From NCBI RefSeq assembly GCF_004123835.1, contig NZ_MZMU01000018.1:186001-250000 (forward strand): a stretch of DNA of 64,000 nucleotides, written 5' to 3'. How positions within the stretch are numbered: the stretch's first letter is position 1; each line of letters opens with the position of its first letter. The notes beneath the pieces are model-generated. The model searched no databases. It worked only from the letters and a program-made list of their open reading frames with translations, and was not told the origin of the DNA. Source of the DNA: Rhizobium leguminosarum. GTDB lineage: Bacteria; Pseudomonadota; Alphaproteobacteria; Rhizobiales; Rhizobiaceae. The translations under genes were made by a program, and so were the position numbers. This document shows, one piece after another, positions 43,585 to 52,834 of the stretch.

Positions 43585-43608
43585 TGTATTATGGTATACC
43601 ATCATACA
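43585..43608. promoter_or_regulatory. 24-bp near-palindromic operator of the N-heteroaromatic operon
   Basis: The site is a 12-bp perfect palindrome, ATGGTATACCAT (43591-43602), extended by TGTATT and CATACA with a single mismatch. It is the TGGTATACCA class of FCD-type GntR operators. The GTATTATGG half is identical at 53591-53599, in front of the GntR gene. Confidence 0.75.
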
Positions 43609-43702
43609 TGAGTGTCAAGTCGGCTTTCCGACGGCAGATTCTGGCCGAGGCGGTGGCGCGTACGCTCTCGACTCTCCGCGCAGCGCTTTCGTCCTTCAGT
43701 GC

Positions 43703-43718
43703 GTTGTCAGCTGACAAA
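43703..43718. repeat. Isolated RepB-type palindrome (parS-like)
   Basis: GTTGTCAGCTGACAAA contains the same TTGTCAGCTGACAA palindrome found between repB and repC (57508-57523) and upstream of repA (59883-59898). It lies 14-16 kb away from them, next to the operon promoter. It could be an outlying partition site or mark an old recombination point. Confidence 0.5.
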
Positions 43719-43801
43719 CAACCCGGCGAGGCCGCAGGCGCAGGCCGAATCTGGAAGTCATGACCATTCCAGTTCATATGATACCGCCCATATTATTGAA
43801 T

Positions 43802-43813
43802 ATGGCATACCAT
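43802..43813. promoter_or_regulatory. Second GntR-type operator-like site
   Basis: ATGGCATACCAT matches the ATGGTATACCAT core at 43591-43602 with one change. It lies about 200 bases upstream of that site and could support looping or belong to a divergent transcript. Confidence 0.5.
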
Positions 43814-43966
43814 CACATTGAGCAAAGTTGGGTGTCAAGCTTGGAGTGCGGGGTCTGCTGAATTCCTGGGAATGTGATTGCGCCTGCTGGCGTGACATCG
43901 GCAGATGCTCGGTGCCGGCGCTTTGCCATCCACCGCTGACGAAGACCGCAGCAGTCTCCGCCGCGC

Positions 43967-44020
43967 CTAGAACAGGATGTCGTCCGAAAGCCGCTTACAC
44001 GTTTCGGCATCATGCACTAG
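43967..44020. repeat. RIME-like rhizobial intergenic repeat, second copy
   Basis: The 54-bp element begins and ends with CTAG and contains GATGTCGTCCGAAAGCCGCT, then ACACGTTTCGGCATCATGCA. It is the inverted counterpart of the element at 10227-10276. It sits upstream of the large regulator gene. Confidence 0.7.
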
Positions 44021-44349
44021 TCAAAACACCGCAGGGCGACTATTATAGTTGGATTGCTCTTGATACGAGTTCATCTTTACCAAAATTCGGAAATTTCTTG
44101 CTTCATTTCATTAACATCTTAGGAATACTTCTTCGCCGCGCCATCCTATTGGTAGCGTGCTCCGTGGCCTCGCTTAGTCGATCGACCGGGTTTATCGCAT
44201 CGATACTCAGAGGGGGAACACGAATGGCCTTATGAGCCGTATAGCTCCAGATGTGGCGAGATGTTGGTTTGCCCCCTGCATGACTGTTTACCGAAGTGCT
44301 ATTTAAATTTTCATTCGTACCAAGAGGGAATTTTCGAAGGAAAGGAACT
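44021..44349 (+). other. Intergenic region before the winged-helix/STAND regulator
   Basis: About 330 bases, visibly richer in A+T than the surroundings. It presumably carries the promoter of the gene at 44350. No coding sequence or repeat that can be supported was seen here. Confidence 0.4.
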
Positions 44350-47238
44350 ATGACAAGCGACCTCGCCGAGCGGCCTTCGCGGTCCTACTCCTTCGGGCCG
44401 TTCATGCTGATTCCCGAGCGCCAACTGCTCTTGCAAGGCGAGGCGCCCGTTCGGATAGGAGGCCGCGCGCTGGATATCCTGACGGCACTAGTTGAGCGGC
44501 CTGGCGAACTTGTAAGCAAACGCGAGTTAATGGCTCGCGCTTGGCCAAACATCATCGTTGACGAAGGTAACCTCAAGGTCAACATGGCGGCGTTGCGGCG
44601 AACGCTTGGGGACGGACCCGGCGCCGCGAAATATATCGCGACCGTGACAGGGCGCGGATATCAGTTCACTTCTCCCGTCCAGAGACATGGATCATCGGGC
44701 CTTGCGGCGCCCTTTCGTTCGCCAACACCACGCAATCACAATTTGCCGATTGCGACGTCGACGATCTTTGGAAGGGCAGATACGATTGATGCTATTCGAC
44801 GGGATCTAGGAGAATCCCGTCTGGTGTCGGTCGTTGGCGCCGGCGGTATCGGAAAGACGACAGTGGCGCTCGCTGTCGCCGAGCACGAACTTAAGGCGTT
44901 TAAGGATGGCGTCTGGTTTGTTGATCTGGCGCTTCTGCAGGACCCGGCCCTAACGCCCAACGCCATAGCGACGGCGCTCGGCCTGGCGGTCCATTCTGCA
45001 GACGCCCTTGCCAGCCTGTGTGAATCCTTGCGCGATCGCGAGGTGTTGCTCGTGCTCGACAGTTGCGAACACATCATTGACGCTGCGGCGTCCTGCGCAG
45101 ACCGCCTCCTGGCTGAAGTTGCCGGCGTGAGGATCCTCGCCACCAGCCGAGAACCACTTCGAGTGAAAGGGGAACGCGTGCGAAGGCTGCCGGGATTAGG
45201 CGCGCCGCCGCGCTCGTCTCGGCTGAGCGCCGCCGAAGCACTGTCATTCCCTGCCATTGAGCTTTTTGTGGACCGAGCAACCGACAGCTTCGAACTGTTT
45301 GAGCTGCATGACGTCGATGCGCCGGCCGCTGCCGAGATATGCCGGAGACTTGATGGTCTGGCGCTTGCAATAGAACTTGCCGCGACACGCATCGATGCAT
45401 TCGGAGTCGGCGGTCTGTTGAAGCAACTCGATGATCGATTCCGCCTTCTTGTCGGGCGGCGGGCGGGCCCGGAGCGGCATCGCACCCTGATTGAAACGCT
45501 CGACTGGAGCTACGGCCTGCTGACGGAAAGCGAGACCGCGCTGCTACGCGCTGTATCCGTTTTCGCAGGTCTTTTCGATGTCGAAGGCGCTTCGGCAGTG
45601 TCGAACGTCGCTCCCGCCGAAACGGCGGACGCCGTGGCACAGCTTGCGGCGAAGTCTTTGCTTGCGTTTGATGTCGACACCGACGGCGTCGCTTATCGTC
45701 TCCTTGAAACAACGCGAGCTTATTGTCTCGAACGACTGCGGGTCAGCGGCGAGGATCAGATAATTCGCCAACGCCACGCGGAGCATGTGTGCACGGTGCT
45801 CGAGCGGGCCACGGCCGAATGGGCTGAGCGCCCTGCCCGTGAATGGGAAGCCGCCTATGGGCGTGTACTCGACGATTTGCGTGGTGCGTTAGCGTGGGCA
45901 GCTCAGGATACAGTGAACCAGTCTCTGCGCATCCGGCTGACCGTCGCTGGACTCCTGCTCTGGAACCATCTGTCGCTCACCGAAGAATGCCGCGTTCATG
46001 TTTCGCAGGCGATTGAAGAACTTGGCCCGGCGGGACTCGCCGGCAGCGTGTTTGAGATGCAGCTTCAGGTGTGGCTTGGTGGCGCTACCATGTTCACGCA
46101 GGGCCTCATGCCTCAGGCGAGAGACGCCATGCAACGGGCGTTGGACATCGCCGTTCAGATTGGCGACACCGATTGCCGTGTTCGTTGCCTTCGGTTGATC
46201 GGAGTGTTTGAACTTTTCAGCGGCGAGAACGACGCCGCGGTCCGCACGCTTGAGACCTTCGCCTCGGTTGCAGCCGCGGAGGTCCCTTCCGCCGTGTTGG
46301 AGGCGGAAGTAGCCCTCGGGATCGGCAAACTCTTCATCGGCCAGCTCCCCGACGTCCGGCAACGCTTCGAACGTCGTCACCTGCTCAATCTGGAAGACAT
46401 CAGCGATACCCAACGCTTAAGGCGGCACGTGCGATACCTCTCCGATAGGATTGTCGATGTGACGAATCTATTGTCGCATGCACAATGGTTGACGGGTTCA
46501 CCAGACATCGCTCTGGACACCGCGCGGGCAACGGTTGACTACGCGTCCAAGACCAAGCATCACCTTTCACTGGGCAATGCGCTCTCATGGGTCTGTCCGG
46601 TATTCTATTGGGCAGGACATTATGACGAGTGTGGTCGTTATGTCACCATGCTCGATGACCAAGCGAGGCGGCACGGATTCGACGTTCGGCGTCCAGTCGC
46701 GATGTTCTATCGTGCGGCGCTAGCATGCGTGCAAGGCGACGATGCGGCCCAACGTATTGACGACCTCGAGCGGGCCATTGCGGAATTCCACTCCACGAGG
46801 CACCTAGCGCGATTGCCCTTCTACCTAAGCGTCCTCGCAGACTTCCAAGCCCGGCGTGGGCGTCTTGGCGACGCGGAGACTACGATCCGAGCCGCGCTTG
46901 ACCGAGCAGATGCGAAAAATGACCTGTGGTGCCTGCCCGAGGTCTCGCGAGTCCAAGCCTCCATTCTGCTTGCCCAAGGCCAGGCGGACAGGGCTGAGAT
47001 GCAACTCAAAAGGTCAATGACACTTGCGCAGGCAATCGGTGCCTCGTCATGGCGGTTGCGTACGGCCCTCGACCTCGCACGCCTCTGGTGCGCTCAGTCG
47101 AGGGCCGACGATGCTTATCAGATGCTATTGCCCATATTCAGCGAATTCACGGAGGGGTTCGAGACGCGCGACCTTGTTGCCGCCGCCGACATCCTCGCCT
47201 CGCTCAGCACTCCCCAGAGAAATCGAGGCCACTCTTAA
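44350..47238 (+). CDS. Winged-helix regulator fused to a STAND-type NTPase with helical repeats
   Basis: The 962-residue protein has an OmpR/CadC-type winged helix at residues about 12-110 (LVSKRELMARAWPNIIVDEG and YIATVTGRGYQF). An NB-ARC/AP-ATPase domain follows, with Walker A VVGAGGIGKTTVALAVAE (163-171 core), Walker B-like LLVLDSCEHIID and the GLPLAIE-like RLDGLALAIELAATRIDAFG. The C-terminal half is helical and TPR-like. Such proteins act as ATP-dependent switches that activate transcription on sensing an inducer. The ATG at 44350 follows GAAGGAAAGG. The convergent cupin/hydrolase gene set is its probable target, though this is inferred from position only. Confidence 0.85.
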   Translation: MTSDLAERPSRSYSFGPFMLIPERQLLLQGEAPVRIGGRALDILTALVERPGELVSKRELMARAWPNIIVDEGNLKVNMAALRRTLGDGPGAAKYIATVTGRGYQFTSPVQRHGSSGLAAPFRSPTPRNHNLPIATSTIFGRADTIDAIRRDLGESRLVSVVGAGGIGKTTVALAVAEHELKAFKDGVWFVDLALLQDPALTPNAIATALGLAVHSADALASLCESLRDREVLLVLDSCEHIIDAAASCADRLLAEVAGVRILATSREPLRVKGERVRRLPGLGAPPRSSRLSAAEALSFPAIELFVDRATDSFELFELHDVDAPAAAEICRRLDGLALAIELAATRIDAFGVGGLLKQLDDRFRLLVGRRAGPERHRTLIETLDWSYGLLTESETALLRAVSVFAGLFDVEGASAVSNVAPAETADAVAQLAAKSLLAFDVDTDGVAYRLLETTRAYCLERLRVSGEDQIIRQRHAEHVCTVLERATAEWAERPAREWEAAYGRVLDDLRGALAWAAQDTVNQSLRIRLTVAGLLLWNHLSLTEECRVHVSQAIEELGPAGLAGSVFEMQLQVWLGGATMFTQGLMPQARDAMQRALDIAVQIGDTDCRVRCLRLIGVFELFSGENDAAVRTLETFASVAAAEVPSAVLEAEVALGIGKLFIGQLPDVRQRFERRHLLNLEDISDTQRLRRHVRYLSDRIVDVTNLLSHAQWLTGSPDIALDTARATVDYASKTKHHLSLGNALSWVCPVFYWAGHYDECGRYVTMLDDQARRHGFDVRRPVAMFYRAALACVQGDDAAQRIDDLERAIAEFHSTRHLARLPFYLSVLADFQARRGRLGDAETTIRAALDRADAKNDLWCLPEVSRVQASILLAQGQADRAEMQLKRSMTLAQAIGASSWRLRTALDLARLWCAQSRADDAYQMLLPIFSEFTEGFETRDLVAAADILASLSTPQRNRGHS

Positions 47239-47333
47239 GAACTCGGCCGTGATCCGACCTTCGAGCGGCCTGCCTTCGATTCCCTGCTAAAGAATTCCCC
47301 GAGCCGGCGCAAAAGCAGAGCATCGGCGTCGGC

Positions 47334-47909
47334 TTAACGACGCGCAAGCGCCGCAGCGATCGACGGCTCATATTGTCCGTCTATTTGAATGAACAACATG
47401 CGGCACATTTTGCCAGAGCGGTTCGCCCACGCGTGGTTGGTGCCGCGCTGGATTACGACACTGTAGGGCTTGAGCAGCACTTCGGAATCGTCGAGCATCA
47501 GCGTCATCTCACCCTCGATAACGATGCCATAGTCAATGGCCTCGCTCCGGTGCATCATTGGGTGCGGCGAATCTGACTTTACAGTCAAACCGCCGGGGTC
47601 ATTGACCTCATTAAACAGCTCTTTCATCTGCAATGTGCCATTGGCAAGGTATTCGGCGTCTGGCGGCATGTCGACGAAGCGGATGCGGGTGCCGTGCTTC
47701 GGCGGCTGGTGCATCAGCGCACCGGTGGTCGGATCGGCACCATTGTCCACTTGCGCCGGTGTGCCGCGCGTTTCCCAAACCTCGTGGAAGATCATCCCGG
47801 GAATAGCATTCAATTCGACGACTGTTGGCAGCGGGCCGTTGATCGCGACAATAGATTTGCCATCGGCATCATGTCCGGTGACGACGCGGTGGATTCCCGG
47901 AAAGGACAT
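47334..47909 (-). CDS. Cupin-domain protein
   Basis: The 191-residue protein has a C-terminal cupin core: RSEAIDYGIVIEGEMTLMLD, then EVLLKPYSVVIQRGTNHAWA with NRSGKMCRMLFIQID. The N-terminal half (HRVVTGHDADGKSIVAINGP) is typical of a cupin family found beside hydrolases and monooxygenases. The usual two-histidine cupin motif 1 is not intact, so metal binding is uncertain. Function unknown. Confidence 0.8.
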   Translation of the reverse strand: MSFPGIHRVVTGHDADGKSIVAINGPLPTVVELNAIPGMIFHEVWETRGTPAQVDNGADPTTGALMHQPPKHGTRIRFVDMPPDAEYLANGTLQMKELFNEVNDPGGLTVKSDSPHPMMHRSEAIDYGIVIEGEMTLMLDDSEVLLKPYSVVIQRGTNHAWANRSGKMCRMLFIQIDGQYEPSIAAALARR

Positions 47910-48142
47910 GGATATGCTCCTTGAGAATAGGTGGTGGTCCTGTAGTGCGACATAGTAGCGAAGAGAGGTCCAGTATTTCTAGAGTCGCGATGTGACCCAG
48001 CGATATTTAGGCGGTTATTTCTTCCTTGCCCAAGTCATTGAACGGCTCGTGAAGGAGCTCTCCGCAGATCATTAACGTCTTATCTTTCGATCCAGACTGA
48101 TCCATTGATCGTCCTTCACTTGCGCGCTTCATTCTCGAACTC

Positions 48143-49009
48143 CTAGCAGCCCTTACGACCTAGAAAATCCCTGATCAGCGCTGCGATTTCCGGTCCGTCA
48201 GTCTCCAGGGCAAAGTGCCCCGTATCGAAGAGATGAATCTCGGCGTCGGGAACATCGTTGCGGAAGGCATGTGCGCCAGCCGGGGCGAAGAAGGGATCTC
48301 CGTTTCCCCAAACGGCTAGAACAGGCGGCCTCGTCGCCCGCAGATACTCTTGCCAGCGTGGATAGAGAGCGATGTTCGACTTATAGTCGCCGAACAAGTC
48401 GAGTTGCACTTCCGGATCGCGGTCGAGAATGGCCTGATCGTGCGCAACCGCGTCGGGGCTGACGAGTTCGAGTTTGTCCTCGGGCACGCCATGTGTGTAC
48501 TGAAACCGTGTGGCGTCTACGGTGAGGAACGAACGCAGCGCGTCGCGATTCGCTGGGCTGGGATTTTCCCAATCCCGCATGGGCTGTATGTTGGCCTCCC
48601 TTAATCCCACTTCGTAGACATTGCCGTTTTGCGTGATGATGGCGGAAATTCGGTTCGGATATGCCGCGGCTAAACGAAAACCGACGGGCGCGCCATAATC
48701 GAAAACCATCAGTCCGAACCGTTCAAGCTTCAGCGTGTCCACCAACGCCAAGACGGCCTTATAAAGATTGCCGAACGTGTAGGCGTATGCACCACGCGCG
48801 GGTGCCTTTGTTGATCCAAACTCTGGAAGGTCCGGCGCTACTATCCTGTGTCTGTCCGCGAGTTGGAGAATGAGATCGCGGTACATGTGGCTTGACGTCG
48901 GGAAGCCGTGAAGCAGCAGAACAGGCGCTGCTTCAGCACCTATCTCGCGATAAAACATTTCCACCTCACCGAGATTGACCTTCTTATATCGCACCCGGTG
49001 CCAGCTCAT
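48143..49009 (-). CDS. Alpha/beta hydrolase with Asp nucleophile (epoxide hydrolase/dehalogenase type)
   Basis: The 288-residue enzyme has the oxyanion segment LLLHGFPTSSHMYRDLI, the nucleophile Asp104 in MVFDYGAPVGFR, acid Asp238 (WGNGDPFFAP) and His265 (DTGHFALET). An Asp nucleophile followed by YGAP places it with epoxide hydrolase- and haloalkane dehalogenase-like enzymes rather than serine esterases. A paralogue with a signal peptide lies at 49591. The substrate is unknown. Confidence 0.85.
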   Translation of the reverse strand: MSWHRVRYKKVNLGEVEMFYREIGAEAAPVLLLHGFPTSSHMYRDLILQLADRHRIVAPDLPEFGSTKAPARGAYAYTFGNLYKAVLALVDTLKLERFGLMVFDYGAPVGFRLAAAYPNRISAIITQNGNVYEVGLREANIQPMRDWENPSPANRDALRSFLTVDATRFQYTHGVPEDKLELVSPDAVAHDQAILDRDPEVQLDLFGDYKSNIALYPRWQEYLRATRPPVLAVWGNGDPFFAPAGAHAFRNDVPDAEIHLFDTGHFALETDGPEIAALIRDFLGRKGC

Positions 49010-49136
49010 CGCTTGTTCCCCATAGCATAGTGGCTAACATTCTCATTCTCAGGTATCGGAGATCGAGCGTGAGATTAAGCATGCGTTTGCCCTGTTACGC
49101 CTCTGGAAGGCTCGTCCCGATCTCGCAAATATAGTG

Positions 49137-49445
49137 CTAAACACGCGCATGCCCGACCTCGATCGGACTCAGCACCAACGCGGTGCGGTCTGCTAAGTCA
49201 CCGATCTGCGCGAGATAGTTCTTATAGTGGTGGGTCTCACGGTGAGCTGCGACGGCTGCGCCATCCACATACAGTTCATCGAGAACATACCGGTCGGGAC
49301 GAGACTGGTCCTGCCAAATATCCCATCGCAGATTGCCCGGCTCTGCTCGGCAGTCCGTCGCCATTCCGAGAAGCAGTGCCTGCAGCTTCTCTGCCTTGTC
49401 TGGCCGAGAGGTAAGGATTGCTGTGATCTTAACGTGCGATGACAT
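49137..49445 (-). CDS. Antibiotic biosynthesis monooxygenase (ABM/YgiN-type) domain protein
   Basis: The 102-residue protein has the ABM pattern VKITAILTSRPDKAEKLQAL, EPGNLRWDIWQDQSRPDRYV with LDELYVDGAAVAAH, and a final helix. These dimeric alpha-beta barrels oxidise quinols or polyketides without cofactors. It lies between two alpha/beta hydrolase genes on the same strand. Confidence 0.85.
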   Translation of the reverse strand: MSSHVKITAILTSRPDKAEKLQALLLGMATDCRAEPGNLRWDIWQDQSRPDRYVLDELYVDGAAVAAHRETHHYKNYLAQIGDLADRTALVLSPIEVGHARV

Positions 49446-49590
49446 GGACTAAGCCTTTCAATCTCCGACATAAGCCAATCAAGGCTGTGGCAGTTGATAC
49501 CGAGCCCCCAGTTGGCCAGCGTCCAAAGCGAGCGGAAGTGTTGCAGTGTCCGCCTGAAATGAGCGCCGGGGCGTGGCCAATGACTCCCGA

Positions 49591-50565
49591 TTAACGCCTT
49601 GCGACTTTTCGATCGAGGAAATCGTGAATGAGCGGCGCCATCTCATCCAGCTTGTCTTCAAGGGCGAAATGGCCTGTGTCGAGGAGGTGCATTTCAGCGT
49701 CTGGAAGATCACGCGGGTAAGGATGTGCGCCGTCCTCCGGGAAGATCTTGTCATTCTTACCCCAGACGATCAGCGTCGGCGGCTTGCGTTCGCGGAAGAA
49801 GGCCTGGAACTGCGGGTAGAGCGGGACGTTCGTGCCGTAATCGTGGAAGAGATCGAGCTGGATATCCTTGTTGCCCGGCCGGTCGAGCAAGGCCTGATCG
49901 TGAACCCAGTTGTCGGGGCTGATGCGGGTGAGGTCCTTGACGCCGTCCGTGTACTGGAACTTGGTGGTCTCGAGGACCACCAGATTGGAGAGCGCCTCGC
50001 GCTTCTCTTTCGAATCGTCGGCCCAGTAGGCCTTGATCGGATCCCAGAACTCGCGCAAGCCTTCTTCATAGGCATTGCCGTTCTGGACGATCAACCCGCT
50101 CACCCGTTCCGGGTGCTTGAGAGCCAGACGGTAGCCGACCGGTGCGCCGTAATCCATGAGATACATCGCATATTTCTTGGCGCCGAGCTGGGTCATCAGC
50201 GTATCGACCATGTCTGCATAGTGGCCGAAGGTGTAGGCGAACTTGGTGTGATCGGGTGCATCACTCTGACCGAAGCCCGGATAGTCGAGTGCGATGACGT
50301 GATAGCGATCTGCCAGCAGCGGAATGAGGTTGCGGAACATGTGCGAGGATGTCGGGAAGCCGTGCAGAAGCAGCACGACCGGGCCCTCGGCCGGGCCGGC
50401 TTCACGATAGAACATGTCGACGCCATCGATCTTGGTCGAACGATAGAAGACGGTGATTGGCGTCCGGGGACTGGCCGCTGAGTTCTGAGCCGGAGCGGCG
50501 AACGCCTCAGGAACCTGCGCCAGGCTGACGGTAGCAAGCACCAGGGAAATGATCAGTCGGTTCAT
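49591..50565 (-). CDS. Exported alpha/beta hydrolase with Asp nucleophile
   Basis: The 324-residue protein starts with a signal peptide (MNRLIISLVLATVSLAQVPE, cleavage near AFAA). It has LLLHGFPTSSHMFRNLIPLL, the nucleophile in YLMDYGAPVGYRLAL, acid WGKNDKIFPEDG and DTGHFALED. It is a paralogue of the hydrolase at 48143, but periplasmic. The third of three clustered ATGs (50565) is chosen because GGAG lies six bases upstream. Confidence 0.87.
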   Translation of the reverse strand: MNRLIISLVLATVSLAQVPEAFAAPAQNSAASPRTPITVFYRSTKIDGVDMFYREAGPAEGPVVLLLHGFPTSSHMFRNLIPLLADRYHVIALDYPGFGQSDAPDHTKFAYTFGHYADMVDTLMTQLGAKKYAMYLMDYGAPVGYRLALKHPERVSGLIVQNGNAYEEGLREFWDPIKAYWADDSKEKREALSNLVVLETTKFQYTDGVKDLTRISPDNWVHDQALLDRPGNKDIQLDLFHDYGTNVPLYPQFQAFFRERKPPTLIVWGKNDKIFPEDGAHPYPRDLPDAEMHLLDTGHFALEDKLDEMAPLIHDFLDRKVARR

Positions 50566-50700
50566 TTTCATCTCCATAATTAGTTGCAGCTGAGCGCGAG
50601 GTCGATTCCAATATTTAGAAGGAAATCTCCACGCAGTGAGCCAAGACGGCCGTCTTGCTTCACTCGTCGCGGCACGGCGGCAGTAGTCCGGGCACCATAG

Positions 50701-51373
50701 CTACTTTGGCCCGGCCGCAGCGCTAGTGATGAAGTCGACGACATCCTTGGGATGCGATAGCATCACCGCATGGCTGCTCTGGATTTCGATAACCTTCGCG
50801 CCAGCCCTCGCGGCCATGGAGCGCTGTCGGCTCGGTGGAACCATGCGATCCAGCGCAGTCACCATGAAATAGCTCGGCTTCTGCTTCCAGGCTGGGCTGG
50901 TTATCTTGGTCCGAACGGCCCCGAGCCCCCAAGGCACCTGAGCTGCAGCCATAAACCGCGTCGTCGAGATATCGACGTCGGCGGCGAAAGCGGCGGGAAA
51001 CTTCGCTGGATCGACAAGGATGAAACCGTCACTCGGCGGTAGCAGCGGAGCCCCTTCTTCGCCTGGCGTCGGCGCAGTCGCCAGATCAAACACCCCCGCC
51101 ATAGGAGTGGCCGACAAGCACTACCGGATGCTTGGCATTCGCGATGACCCTCTTGGTCGCCGCGACATCACCATCCAAGGTGATCGTGGGGTTCTGCACA
51201 ACCAGGACTTCATATCCGTCCGCTGACAGCAAGTTGTAGACAAGCTGCCAGCCGGAGGCGTCGACGAACGCTCCATGCACAAGCGCGATCGAGACTGGCT
51301 TCTCCGCGGCGGCGGAGGCGACCGGAGCAAGAGCAATCATGGCAGCGAGTAATCTCCAAATTGACCGTTTCAT
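50701..51373 (-). pseudogene. Alpha/beta hydrolase, broken by an internal deletion and frameshift
   Basis: The N-terminal part has a signal peptide (MKRSIWRLLAAMIALAPVAS) and PVSIALVHGAFVDASGWQLV, running to the nucleophile elbow VVLVGHSYGGGV, where a stop follows near 51086. The remainder (GAPLLPPSDGFILVDPAKFP, AADVDISTTRFMAAAQVPWG, SHAVMLSHPKDVVDFI) continues in another frame. Relatives have about 20-25 further residues after the elbow (VITEAG...VYIAAFAPD type), which are missing here. So both a small deletion and a frameshift occurred, and the gene is unlikely to be functional. Confidence 0.8.
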
Positions 51374-51405
51374 CAGTGTCTCCATCAATCTCTGAGTTGA
51401 GCCGA

Positions 51406-51552
51406 CTATTCGGCCGCGGCGAGGAGTTTTTCGACTGTCCCGTCGGTGCTCCACACACCATTGGCCATAAAGCGGTAGTTGATGAGCGCGGCGAGATAGC
51501 CATCGCCGTCGGGGAGCTTCGAGGCGGCCACGCGCCACTGCCGTGTCACGCT
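51406..51552 (-). other. Short C-terminal-like coding fragment, unrecognised
   Basis: Following the DJ-1-type gene, an in-frame minus-strand stretch reads GYLAALINYRFMANGVWSTD then GTVEKLLAAAE and stops at 51406. It looks protein-like but lacks its own start, and it overlaps the end of the upstream gene. It may be the tail of a deleted gene. I do not recognise the family. Confidence 0.3.
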
Positions 51553-52343
51553 GCAGCGCGCTTCCGGTCCAACGCAGCGATCAGGGCCACGGCAATCGGA
51601 TGATCCGAACGGGGATTCTGCCCGGTGATCAATTCGCGATCCTCGATCACATAGGGGTCGAAGTCGACGGGCGTGGTGCTCACGATGCCGCCCGCAAGGT
51701 TTAGCGCGAGCGGCATGTCGAAATAGATCTTGGCGTGCAGGATGGTGTCCTCGATGACCTTCTCCTCGGTCGCCGAAAAGACCGTCATCTTGTAGCCCGC
51801 ATATTGCCAGCCCTTGGCCCATTCCTTCGCCTTCTCGGGATCGCCGGCGATCAGCGCCGCGCGGAACTCGCGCGCATAGGGCATTGCCGCAACGGCAGAG
51901 ATCGGGCCGTGGCATAGCATCGCGGTGGGCTTAGAATGCTCGTGGAAGTGGCGCAGGATCTCGCCGATCCCCTGGTCCTGCATCAGGTCGACGATCGGCG
52001 CCTGGCCGCCGGGAATGTGCAGGCCGACATAGCTGCCCAGTCCTTCATCGAGTACCGAGCGCAGGGTGCGCGCCTTCATCGACGGGTCGTTTGCGTAGTA
52101 GTCCTTCGCGCGGGCATAAGCCGCCTCGTCTCCGCCGAAATGTGCGGCTGCGTCCGACGCCCGGTCGATCGTCGGCGGTGTTCCGTCCGGCGTCGCAAGC
52201 ACCACCTCATAGCCGGCTTCGATCAGGGCCATCGCCGGCACGACCGTCTCATTGAGATACTGGCCGGTGACGCCCCAATAACCGCCCTTCGTCTCGATCC
52301 GGGTCGCGTTCGACCCAAGAACCACGACTTTTCCCTTACTCAT
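51546..52343 (-). CDS. DJ-1/PfpI-family type 1 glutamine amidotransferase-like protein
   Basis: The 265-residue protein has the nucleophile elbow PTAMLCHGPISAVAA with Cys144, GLHIPGGQAPIVDLM and LNETVVPAMALIEAGYEVVL. It resembles class I amidotransferase-like chaperone/glyoxalase proteins with a long cap. The ATG at 52343 is preferred over one at 52364. It probably acts in stress or aldehyde detoxification, but the substrate is unknown. Confidence 0.83.
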   Translation of the reverse strand: MSKGKVVVLGSNATRIETKGGYWGVTGQYLNETVVPAMALIEAGYEVVLATPDGTPPTIDRASDAAAHFGGDEAAYARAKDYYANDPSMKARTLRSVLDEGLGSYVGLHIPGGQAPIVDLMQDQGIGEILRHFHEHSKPTAMLCHGPISAVAAMPYAREFRAALIAGDPEKAKEWAKGWQYAGYKMTVFSATEEKVIEDTILHAKIYFDMPLALNLAGGIVSTTPVDFDPYVIEDRELITGQNPRSDHPIAVALIAALDRKRAAA

Positions 52344-52445
52344 GACTTCCTCCGTGCCTTGCATTACGAGTGCAGCGATGGAGTAAGTCTTATACTTTTC
52401 TCCCCTAGATGGGGGTTAGGTGCGGTTAAATCCGGTAAGGTGCTT

Positions 52446-52799
52446 TTACGGCCCTTGATCCGGTGAAAGTTGTTCTACGGCACCGGCGGCGCACCAGGGC
52501 CGAGACGAGGCGGACCACACCATTGAGCACGCGTTGCGCTGCCTCTGCGAGGCGCCGGTGGGCGTCGAGCGGCGCATCGGTGATGCTGGAAGCACCTGAA
52601 GTTCGAGGAGCTCGCGCCGCTTACCGACGCTGGGCTGACGCGCCAGGGACTGTTGGTTTCGAGCCTTCCAGAGGACTGCCTCAAGAAAGAGGCGGTTGTT
52701 GCCGCCGCTGCGACCGGGGTCGGTGTCCTTGCCATGGCAATGGGGCGCTATCTTCTCCCACTGCCTATCCGGCAAATCTGTGCGAATCATCCTCTTCAA
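52446..52799 (-). pseudogene. IS5-family transposase N-terminal remnant
   Basis: The first 45 residues, including RTDLPDRQWEKIAPHCHGKD and PGRSGGNNRLFLEAVLW, match the start of IS5-family (IS427-like) transposases. The frame then shifts (NSPWR appears in the +1 frame) and the catalytic domain is absent. It lies at the right end of the 44.3-52.8 kb block, supporting acquisition of that block by transposition or recombination. Confidence 0.75.
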
Positions 52800-52834
52800 A
52801 AGGAGCTTGAATCAACGCTGAATCTCAACAGACC

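Noticed and set aside
43608..43763. Small plus-strand open frame (about 51 codons) starting inside the 24-bp operator region
   Set aside because: It has no recognisable domain, overlaps the regulatory palindrome and a RepB-type palindrome, and has no ribosome-binding site.
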